Position numbers and translations under genes: made by a program. The notes beneath the pieces were generated by a model. The model was not told the origin of the DNA. It made no database searches and saw only the letters and a list, made by a program, of their open reading frames with translations. Below are positions 6,122 to 11,914 of a DNA stretch of 13,151 bases, piece by piece; the first letter of the stretch is position 1, and every line of letters starts with the position of its first letter. The stretch comes from CAZIPZ01 sp964541075 (GTDB lineage: Bacteria; Acidobacteriota; Terriglobia; 20CM-2-55-15): assembly GCA_964541075.1 (NCBI GenBank), contig CAZIPZ010000107.1, positions 1 through 13,151 on the forward strand, read 5' to 3'.

Positions 6122-7820
6122 AGCGCTTTTGCGCTTTTTCTATCTTGGCCCAAGTATCCCGCAATGTCACTGTGCGATTGAAGATGAGTCCGCCTGACCT
6201 GCTGTCGACGTCAACGCAGAAATAGCCTTGGCGTTCGAACTGAAACCGCTGGCCCGGTGCAGCGTCCTGCAAGCCGGGCTCGACCTTGCTGGCTTTCAAA
6301 ATCTCTAAAGAATCGGGATTCAGAGCAACGCTCAATTCGTCGGAATCGCTGGGTCTCTCGTCTTTGAAGAGGCGATCGTAGAGACGAACCTCCGCATCGA
6401 CCGCATGTTGAGCGGACACCCAATGCATTGTTGCTTTGGGGGATCGCCCATCGGGTGAATCGCCGCCTCGGGTGGCGGGATCATAGGTGCACCGCAGTTC
6501 GACGATGTTTCCTTGCGCGTCCTTGATCACTTCCTTACACGTGATGAAGTATGCGTATCGCAACCGGACTTCACGTCCGGGAGCCAATCTAAAAAACTTC
6601 TTGGGAGGATCTTCACGGAAATCCTCATGCTCAATCCACAGCACGCGCGAGAATGGCACCTTGCGCGTTCCGCTATTCGGATCTTCAGGATTGTTTATCG
6701 CTTCGAGCTCTTCGACGCGGTCTTCCGGATAGTTTTCGATAACAACGCGCAAGGGGCGAAGGACGCCCATTACTCGAGCAGCATGTTTGTTGAGGTCTTC
6801 GCGAACCGAGTGTTCCAACATCGCGACATCGACCACGATATCGTTTCTGCGCTTTCCAACTCCAATCGCATCACAAAAATTTCGAATTGCTTCAGGCGTG
6901 TAGCCTCTTCGGCGAAATCCGCTCAGCGTCGGCATCCGCGGATCGTCCCATCCCGTCACGTAACCCTCTTCGACCAGCGCCAGCAGCTTGCGTTTGCTGA
7001 GCACGGTGTAACTTAAATTGAGGCGTCCAAATTCGATTTGCACCGGGCGCGAAGGCAACGAAGGTAATTGATCGAGAACCCAATCATAAAGGGGCCGATG
7101 GTCTTCGTATTCGAGTGAACACATCGAATGAGTAATGCTCTCGAGGGCGTCTGAGATGGGATGGGCGAAGTCGTACATGGGATAGATAGACCATTTATCG
7201 CCCGCTCTGAAGTGCGCAATTTTCTTAATACGGTACAGCGCCGGATCCCGCATATTGATGTTCCCTGAAGCCATATCTATTTTGGCTCGCAGGATCCTTT
7301 GCCCTTCGTCGAAATCCCCCGCACGCATCCGCTTGAAAAGGTCGAGGTTTTCTTCGACCGATCGATCCCGGTAAGGGCTGTTCCTTCCAGCCTCTGTCAG
7401 CGTTCCGCGATACTCGCGTATTTCATCGGCGGTCAAGTCGTCCACATAAGCTTTTCCGTCTTCAATCAGCTTGATCGCGCATTCGTAGATTTTGTCGAAA
7501 TAATCCGACGCATAAAACAACCGATCGCCCCAGTCGAATCCGAGCCACCGGATGTCGCGCATAATACTTTCTTCGAATTCTTCCTTTTCCTTGCTTGGAT
7601 TGGTGTCGTCAAAACGCAGATTGCATAAGCCGTTATATTCAGCGGCAATACCGAAATCGAGACAAAGAGCTTTCGCGTGGCCAATATGCAGATATCCGTT
7701 GGGTTCGGGGGGGAAACGGGTATGCACTCGACCTTCGTTTTTGTTGGCTTGGAGGTCTTCCGCAATGCGAGTTCTAATGAAATCCAGTGAGGCTGAAACT
7801 TCTAGGTCGGGATTCTTCAT
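6120..7820 (-). CDS. glnS: Glutaminyl-tRNA synthetase
   Basis: Class I aminoacyl-tRNA synthetase that charges tRNA-Gln with glutamine in the cytoplasm. At 566 aa it is close to the E. coli enzyme. FPPEPNGYLHIGHAKA (36-51) holds the HIGH motif at 45-48, RFDDTNPSKE follows at 69-78, and VLSKRK (273-278) is the KMSKS equivalent. SLEYEDHRPLYDWVLDQL (235-252) is characteristic of GlnRS rather than bacterial GluRS. The C-terminal half (about 340-560) matches the two anticodon-binding beta barrels, with WIEHEDFREDPPKKFFRL and FFRLAPGREVRLRYAY. The ATG at 7820 has no Shine-Dalgarno; an extended -10 motif lies 17-25 nt upstream. glnS probably heads, or is internal to, a minus-strand unit ending with the membrane-protein gene. 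Confidence 0.97.
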   Translation of the reverse strand: MKNPDLEVSASLDFIRTRIAEDLQANKNEGRVHTRFPPEPNGYLHIGHAKALCLDFGIAAEYNGLCNLRFDDTNPSKEKEEFEESIMRDIRWLGFDWGDRLFYASDYFDKIYECAIKLIEDGKAYVDDLTADEIREYRGTLTEAGRNSPYRDRSVEENLDLFKRMRAGDFDEGQRILRAKIDMASGNINMRDPALYRIKKIAHFRAGDKWSIYPMYDFAHPISDALESITHSMCSLEYEDHRPLYDWVLDQLPSLPSRPVQIEFGRLNLSYTVLSKRKLLALVEEGYVTGWDDPRMPTLSGFRRRGYTPEAIRNFCDAIGVGKRRNDIVVDVAMLEHSVREDLNKHAARVMGVLRPLRVVIENYPEDRVEELEAINNPEDPNSGTRKVPFSRVLWIEHEDFREDPPKKFFRLAPGREVRLRYAYFITCKEVIKDAQGNIVELRCTYDPATRGGDSPDGRSPKATMHWVSAQHAVDAEVRLYDRLFKDERPSDSDELSVALNPDSLEILKASKVEPGLQDAAPGQRFQFERQGYFCVDVDSRSGGLIFNRTVTLRDTWAKIEKAQKR

Positions 7821-7937
7821 AGTGAAAAGAGAAGAAATTTTAGCACATACTCCTCACCTCAGCGGAGCCGTTCACCCTCTAAGGGAAGGCTCTCATTGGA
7901 AAAGGGCGCACAAATTCCCCAAAAGCGCCTGCGCCTA
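7821..7937. other. 117-bp spacer between the ATP-grasp gene and glnS
   Basis: Holds the candidate extended -10 for glnS. It also has a 6-bp inverted repeat (GGCGCA at 7905-7910, TGCGCC at 7930-7935) with a 19-nt loop, which is too open to call a terminator. No reading frame or RNA gene was recognised. Confidence 0.5.
7837..7845 (-). promoter_or_regulatory. Possible extended -10 promoter for glnS
   Basis: On the minus strand TGCTAAAAT (7845-7837) matches TGnTATAAT with one mismatch. A start about 7 nt past the hexamer would give a 5' leader of only about 10 nt before the ATG at 7820, and that leader has no Shine-Dalgarno. No good -35 is visible. Motif only. Confidence 0.4.
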
Positions 7938-8984
7938 TTAGAGGATGAGCGGTGTTTCAGTGGAATCGTAGCTGAGGCCGAGATTGATAATTTTGTGAAG
8001 AAGATGTTCGTAGCTGAGCTTGCAATGAGCAGCGGAGTCTGCGAAATCTTCATTTTTGGCGATCTGTGGGTTCGGATTCGCCTCGAGAAGGTAAAACTCT
8101 CCGTTTTTGGACATTCGATAGTCCAGGCGAGCATAACCGCTCAATCCCAGCAGCCGGTAAATGCGCTTGGAAAGGCGCTCGAGTTTCCGCTGGGCCTCGG
8201 GCGGGATGTCCGCCGCCTTTGTTTCAAGTCCCACTTTCTTCTGATACTCGGGATTCCACTTCAGTCTGCCCGTCGCAATATTCAATGAGCCTTCGGGCAG
8301 GTTCTTCATGACAAGCTCCCACGGCGTGTACGCCTGCAACTTACGGTTGCCGATAATACTCACGTAGATTTCTCGTCCTTCAATGTATTGCTCGGCGATG
8401 GCGTGACTGTTCGTCTGGCGGTGAATAAAGTCCACGCGCTCCGTCAACTTTTGATCATCTCCAACTACAGACGCCTGAGAGATGCCGACGGATCCTTCCT
8501 CAATTACGGATTTGACCAGGAGCGGAAAAGGGAGACGCTTCGGCCGGACCACCTTCTGGCCTAACCGGAACACGGCAAAACGGGGCACGTTGATGCGATG
8601 ATAGGAAAGGATCTTCTTAGTCAGTGCTTTGTCGTGCGCGATGGTTAGTCCGCGAGGATTACAGCCGGTGTAAGCCTGCCTGACCAACTCCAGATAGCTC
8701 ACGACGTGCTGATCGTACAAAGCGTGACCGTCGAACTCCTCGAGGAGATTGAACGCAACGTGGGGTTTGTGTTCCTCAAGGGTTTTTCCGATGACAGCCA
8801 GGTCGCTGCGCAACGCGACGGGATAGACCTCATGTCCCATGTTTTTCAGCGTCGAGATCACATCGTACTCGGTTCTCCACGCTTTCTTCTCTGTCTCCAC
8901 GTCCGCCTCAAGGGTTGCAGGGGGCACCAGGTCCTCGTGCAACAGTACGGCTACACGAAGCTTCGTTTTTGGTTTGAACTTCAC
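7938..8984 (-). CDS. ATP-grasp ligase, D-Ala-D-Ala ligase-like
   Basis: Predicted cytoplasmic ATP-dependent carboxylate-amine ligase of 348 aa. Residue numbers are from the GTG at 8984. The N-terminal lobe has LRVAVLLHEDLVPP (9-22) and VAFNLLEEFDGHALYDQHVVSYLEL (76-100). A linker helix region IAHDKALTKKIL follows at about 115-126. ATP-binding Lys158 lies in PFPLLVKS, the glycine loop EEGSVGIS at 162-169, and IAEQYIEGREIYVSIIGN at 196-213. The metal-binding end is GYARLDYRM (Asp288) and LLEANPNP (Glu301, Asn303). The GTG is preferred because it forms a GTGA overlap with the metallopeptidase stop and has AGGA (8992-8995) at 7 nt. A longer ATG form (9050) would overlap the neighbour by 70 bp. 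D-Ala-D-Ala ligases usually have an NPxPG-like end, so a different substrate is likely. The coupled peptidase suggests a peptide or amino-acyl substrate (inference). Confidence 0.87.
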   Translation of the reverse strand: MKFKPKTKLRVAVLLHEDLVPPATLEADVETEKKAWRTEYDVISTLKNMGHEVYPVALRSDLAVIGKTLEEHKPHVAFNLLEEFDGHALYDQHVVSYLELVRQAYTGCNPRGLTIAHDKALTKKILSYHRINVPRFAVFRLGQKVVRPKRLPFPLLVKSVIEEGSVGISQASVVGDDQKLTERVDFIHRQTNSHAIAEQYIEGREIYVSIIGNRKLQAYTPWELVMKNLPEGSLNIATGRLKWNPEYQKKVGLETKAADIPPEAQRKLERLSKRIYRLLGLSGYARLDYRMSKNGEFYLLEANPNPQIAKNEDFADSAAHCKLSYEHLLHKIINLGLSYDSTETPLIL

Positions 8985-9994
8985 AACGGAATCCTGTGAT
9001 ACCCGGCGCTCAACACCTGCATAGTCTGAGTGGCAACCGCAACCGTGCATAAGCGCAAGGCTTGTCTTTCAGGCATCGCTACATAGAGTCTAAGCTCGCG
9101 GCACCGCCCTATCATGTCCTTGAGAATGTGATTGATCGTGTAGTGGTGGACGCCGGTGCCTTGTGCGACAAGGCGAGAGATATCTCGCCGCTTTTGCCGC
9201 AGGAATCCAGCCGCAGTGATTGATGCGCGCCGTTTGCTCTGCACAGAGAAGATGCGATAGAGATTTTGATCATAGGAGGCCGGCCAATCGATCGCATAGT
9301 AGGCGCGCTTCCGTCTGTAGTGATCTCGCAGCGTCTTTTTCAGTTTCTGAAGCGGTTCAACTTCCCGTGTTGATTTAACCGCGCGTGACCGTTGTGACAG
9401 CGTCCTCATCAGAGTATCAACGTACTCTAACTTCCGCCGTGCGCCCCATCCTTCATACTGCCGACGCCAGCGTTCTCCAGATGCGAGCCACACGGCGAAG
9501 GTTTCGGCGAAATCCTCCGCCGGATGCGCCTGCGCATACCATGCGTCGAGATTCAAGACGTAATCGCGGCTATTGGGTTGCGGGCGATACCAGTCGGGAT
9601 AGGCGACTCGATATGAGCCGAAGGTGTCCGACCAAGAGCGTCTTGAATGAAGGTGATAAGCGTTTGCAATGCAGTGTCCTGCCTCATGCCGCAAGATCCG
9701 CATACATTCCATTTCGGTTCCACCCTCGACCTGGAACATCTGGCGCCGTTCGAGTTGAAGGAGTCGGGGATGAGCGAGATAAAAAGGAATGGCGAACCCT
9801 GCAACTCCGTCCGGCGTAAACCACTCCTCCGACAACCAAACATGTGGTCGAAAGTTTAATTCGTGGGCTTCAAGTTCACGATGGAGCCGTTTTAGCCTCT
9901 GCTCGAGCTTGGAGCCTTCAATACGCAGCGGGAGATCGGAAAACCTGAGGTCGAGGAGTTGCTCGTCCGTCATTCGGTTCAGACTCAGGCCCAC
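8981..9994 (-). CDS. Putative zinc metallopeptidase (gluzincin-like)
   Basis: Putative zinc-dependent peptidase of 337 aa, similar to the family annotated as putative zinc-binding metallopeptidase (Peptidase_Mx type). LRHEAGH (101-107) carries the HExxH motif with His103, Glu104 and His107, and HPAEDFAETFAVWL (157-170) supplies a likely third Glu ligand (Glu160 or Glu164). Other family-like stretches are FRPHVWLSEEWFTPDGVAGFAIPFYLAHPRL (48-78) and WYAQAHP (152-158). No signal peptide or membrane helix is visible, so it should be cytoplasmic. The basic C-terminal part (about 205-337, rich in Arg and Lys) is less familiar. The GTG at 9994 lacks a Shine-Dalgarno but sits 7 nt after an extended -10; ATG at 9973 is an alternative. 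Its stop overlaps the ATP-grasp start (GTGA), which indicates coupled synthesis. Confidence 0.85.
   Translation of the reverse strand: MGLSLNRMTDEQLLDLRFSDLPLRIEGSKLEQRLKRLHRELEAHELNFRPHVWLSEEWFTPDGVAGFAIPFYLAHPRLLQLERRQMFQVEGGTEMECMRILRHEAGHCIANAYHLHSRRSWSDTFGSYRVAYPDWYRPQPNSRDYVLNLDAWYAQAHPAEDFAETFAVWLASGERWRRQYEGWGARRKLEYVDTLMRTLSQRSRAVKSTREVEPLQKLKKTLRDHYRRKRAYYAIDWPASYDQNLYRIFSVQSKRRASITAAGFLRQKRRDISRLVAQGTGVHHYTINHILKDMIGRCRELRLYVAMPERQALRLCTVAVATQTMQVLSAGYHRIPL
8992..8995 (-). promoter_or_regulatory. Shine-Dalgarno that decides the ATP-grasp start
   Basis: AGGA on the minus strand lies 7 nt before the GTG at 8984-8982. That GTG overlaps the metallopeptidase TGA as GTGA. Together they favour the short 348-aa ATP-grasp product over the form starting at 9050. 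Confidence 0.7.
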
Positions 9995-10009
9995 AAATCA
10001 ATTAGATCA
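9994..10009 (-). promoter_or_regulatory. Extended -10 promoter for the metallopeptidase/ATP-grasp pair
   Basis: On the minus strand TGATCTAAT (10009-10001) fits TGnTATAAT with one mismatch. Six bases follow, and the seventh is the G of the GTG at 9994, so the predicted transcript starts on the start codon. No Shine-Dalgarno precedes this GTG. The -35 region is poor (TTTTCC at 17 bp). Motif only. Confidence 0.45.
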
Positions 10010-10155
10010 GAAGGACTCCCAGAGGAAAAGTGGAGGGGAGTTTCTGGATGAGTGACGAGTCATGGCTCGCTCCGCGCCCAAGCCGGAACCCTATGTGGGC
10101 GTGGGATTGAACACGAAATTTCTCTGTCCCCTTGCTCCACGGGCTGTTTTCTGAA
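9995..10155. other. Divergent intergenic region between metallopeptidase and DGQHR genes
   Basis: This 161-bp region holds the minus-strand extended -10 (10001-10009) and, on the plus strand, a micro-ORF with a strong Shine-Dalgarno (10032-10110). TTGAAC at 10107-10112 resembles a -35, but no -10 follows at 16-18 bp. No clear promoter for the DGQHR gene was found. Confidence 0.5.
10048..10110 (+). CDS. Trp-rich 20-codon micro-ORF, possible leader peptide
   Basis: An ATG at 10048 is preceded by a purine-rich Shine-Dalgarno, GGAGGGGAG at 10032-10040, at 7-nt spacing; this is the strongest ribosome-binding site in the right half of the window. It opens a 20-residue frame beginning MSDESW and ending PMWAWD before TGA at 10108-10110. 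Three of 20 residues are Trp and three are Pro. It ends 45 nt before the DGQHR-protein ATG, which has no Shine-Dalgarno of its own. It could be a regulatory leader peptide, a free small protein, or a chance frame; nothing else supports translation. No terminator/antiterminator pair was recognised after it. Confidence 0.3.
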   Translation: MSDESWLAPRPSRNPMWAWD

Positions 10156-11280
10156 ATGCTTCCCAGCATGTTAGCGACTCGCATTCGTCAAAAAGACGGA
10201 ATTTTCTATTTCGTCTCTTTTAAGGCGCCAGATGTTTTAAAAAGGGTGAGATTCACAAGCCGATTCTATTTCGAGGGCGAGACGATCGAAGCAGAAGGCG
10301 ACCGGGACGATCCGATTGCAAAGTTCATTGGCTCGGTGGAAAGAAGTGAGAAGGCCTTCCAGCGTATGCTGAGCCGGCGGAAGATTAGAGAGATCGTCAA
10401 TTTCTACGATTCCGCGGAGACGCAACCTGCGATACCCGGAACGATCCTGCTGTTTTCCGAAGAAGTGTTAAATTTTAAGCCGCTGGGAAATTTTGAATCA
10501 GTTGGAAATCTGGACGACCCAAGATCTGGTTTTTTGATTATCGACGGCCAACATCGTCTCGCAGGGCTCAATTTTTATGGATCGAAAAATCCTCGATTGC
10601 TCGATCAAATCGAAGTTCCGTGCGTGATTTTCGACGGCAAGACGGCAGACTTCGCCGCTGAAATGTTCGTCATTATCAATTCCACGCAAACTCGCATCAA
10701 TCGATCGCACCTGGTCGATCTTCTGGACCGCATCAGCCGATACGATGACAAAACGCGGCTTGCGGCGATACTTGTAAAACAACTCTATGAAGAGGCGTCT
10801 TCACCCCTCCAGTACAAGATCAACCGTCTCGGAGGCCGCAGCAGGCAAGAAAAGTGGATACTGCAGGCTGAACTGTTCAACGAAATCAAGAGATTGGTCG
10901 AAGGTAACGAGCCCCTGTTCATGCAGGAATTTCGCGGGAAACCGGATCGCGCGTTTGAGCTGATTGCGGATTACCTGAAAGCAGTTCGAAACGTCATGGA
11001 AAAGGTTTGGGCATCGAACGAGCGTTATAAGTTCACAACAAGCGTCACGCTCAAAGCGGTTATACGTGTGCTGGGCGAATTAACCGAAAGACCAAATCTG
11101 ATCGCGAAGTGGCGTGAGAATCCAGGCCCCCGCATTTTTGAAAAATTGATTGATGGCTGGGTGACCCTCAAAGAAGAGTTTCGTAGTGAAGGTTTTTACG
11201 AGCGATTTCCAGCGAAAGGTCAGATCGAACGTGTGCGGGTCATCGAGCAGCGCCTGCTCCGGGAGCTCCGGGCGTCCTAG
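10156..11280 (+). CDS. DGQHR-domain protein (DndB-like)
   Basis: Member of the DGQHR-domain group, which includes DndB, the regulator of DNA phosphorothioation clusters. With the ATG at 10156 it has 374 aa. The defining motif LIIDGQHRLAGL lies at about 127-138 (Asp130 to Arg134), preceded by RSEKAFQRMLSRRKIREIVNFYD (about 63-85) and followed by the conserved FVIINSTQTRIN (171-182). An N-terminal strand region (about 6-45) and an alpha-helical C-terminal half complete it. No dnd/dpt modification or restriction genes lie within the window, so it is an orphan here and its role is unknown; a DNA-linked or regulatory role is the family-based guess. Start is uncertain: TTG 10132, ATG 10156 and ATG 10168 are all in frame and none has a clear Shine-Dalgarno. 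Its 3' end overlaps the opposing TPR gene by 41 bp. Confidence 0.85.
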   Translation: MLPSMLATRIRQKDGIFYFVSFKAPDVLKRVRFTSRFYFEGETIEAEGDRDDPIAKFIGSVERSEKAFQRMLSRRKIREIVNFYDSAETQPAIPGTILLFSEEVLNFKPLGNFESVGNLDDPRSGFLIIDGQHRLAGLNFYGSKNPRLLDQIEVPCVIFDGKTADFAAEMFVIINSTQTRINRSHLVDLLDRISRYDDKTRLAAILVKQLYEEASSPLQYKINRLGGRSRQEKWILQAELFNEIKRLVEGNEPLFMQEFRGKPDRAFELIADYLKAVRNVMEKVWASNERYKFTTSVTLKAVIRVLGELTERPNLIAKWRENPGPRIFEKLIDGWVTLKEEFRSEGFYERFPAKGQIERVRVIEQRLLRELRAS

Positions 11281-11764
11281 CGGCACGACGAAGAGTGGCC
11301 TGTTTCGAAGTTCCCTTTACATACCTGATCGTCCCTTCTGCCGCCGCCGAAATACTTTGAAGATAGGACTGCCATTCTTCCTGCCGGACGGTTTTCGGTT
11401 TCGCCTCCTGCTTTCTTTTTTTGACTGAAGCAAGGGCGCGTTGCGCATACGCCAGCGCCTTATCGAAATTCCTTCCCTCAATCGAGTACTGTCTGGCGAC
11501 AACGGTCAAGGCCTGAAGGTTTTCGGGTTCGAGCGCGATCGCCCTCTCACCATACTGAACCATTTTTGAGAGGTTGTTCAGGATCCGATAGACGTCCATT
11601 GTCATTTCACAGATTTCGGCCATCTTTGTCGAGGTGGGATATGTTTGCTCAAACTGCTGCAACAGTTTGAGTCGGGTGTTGGGATCTCTTTCGTCCCCTA
11701 TTTTTCGGTACAGCAACTCTTCTGGGGTAGCGAGTTGCAGCATAAGGATCAGCACAAAAAGCAT
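11240..11764 (-). CDS. Small exported TPR-like protein
   Basis: Hypothetical protein of 174 aa. Residues 1-12 (MLFVLILMLQLA) are strongly hydrophobic and look like a short signal peptide or anchor. Residues 16-112 are helical and TPR-like: ERDPNTRLKLLQQFEQTYPTS, then MAEICEMTMDVYRILNNLSKMVQYGERAIALEPENLQALTVVARQYSIEGRNFDKALAYAQRAL, where the spacing of Ala, Gly, Tyr and Pro fits two tetratricopeptide units. The tail (115-174) is basic, then Ala/Pro/Gly-rich. TPRs mediate protein-protein contacts; no partner is evident. The ATG at 11764 has no Shine-Dalgarno. The last 41 bp overlap the end of the DGQHR gene on the other strand, so its stop codon lies inside that gene. Confidence 0.75.
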   Translation of the reverse strand: MLFVLILMLQLATPEELLYRKIGDERDPNTRLKLLQQFEQTYPTSTKMAEICEMTMDVYRILNNLSKMVQYGERAIALEPENLQALTVVARQYSIEGRNFDKALAYAQRALASVKKRKQEAKPKTVRQEEWQSYLQSISAAAEGTIRYVKGTSKQATLRRAARTPGAPGAGAAR

Positions 11765-11914
11765 GGATTATCTACTTTGAGATATTAGCGCAGAGGCAAC
11801 TGAGAATATCAGCATGCCTGGCGGAGCGCACGTATTTACGGCTTGCTTTGAGCCAAGGTGCCATAATGAGCCCGCGGTCAGGAGGTGTTGCCCTGACTCA
11901 CTTGGAGAATAGAG
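11765..11914. other. Divergent intergenic region upstream of the outer-membrane protein gene
   Basis: This 150-bp region holds an imperfect direct repeat (TGAGATATTAGC from 11778, TGAGAATATCAGC from 11801), which also forms a GATATT/AATATC dyad (11781-11786 and 11805-11810). It also holds an extended -10 (11859-11867) and a GTCAGG/CCTGAC hairpin (11877-11882 and 11892-11897). No further reading frame was recognised. Confidence 0.45.
11859..11867 (+). promoter_or_regulatory. Extended -10 promoter for the outer-membrane protein gene
   Basis: TG at 11859-11860, one base, then CATAAT at 11862-11867 match TGnTATAAT with one mismatch. The predicted start near 11874 would give a 5' leader of about 41 nt containing a 6-bp hairpin and GGAG (11904-11907) before the ATG at 11915. 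No good -35 at 17 bp; TTGCTT at 11843-11848 is too close. Motif only. Confidence 0.4.

Noticed and set aside
5730..6197. A 155-codon open frame on the plus strand across the end of glnS.
   Set aside because: It is antisense to the membrane-protein gene and the end of glnS, and has no recognisable features.
7905..7935. GGCGCA/TGCGCC inverted repeat as a terminator after the ATP-grasp gene.
   Set aside because: The stem has only 6 bp, the loop is 19 nt and the following T run is interrupted.
8985..9050. N-terminal extension of the ATP-grasp protein with a CGCH motif that looks like a metal site.
   Set aside because: It overlaps the metallopeptidase coding end by 70 bp, while the GTG at 8984 has a Shine-Dalgarno and a GTGA overlap.
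9385..9819. A 144-codon Arg-rich open frame on the plus strand.
   Set aside because: It is antisense to the HExxH and EDFAE region of the metallopeptidase, which has clear family motifs; the Arg-rich composition is typical of a shadow frame.
10048..10063. ATGAGTGACGAGTCAT as an operator palindrome.
   Set aside because: Only the outer 4 bp are symmetric, and the sequence is explained by the micro-ORF start.
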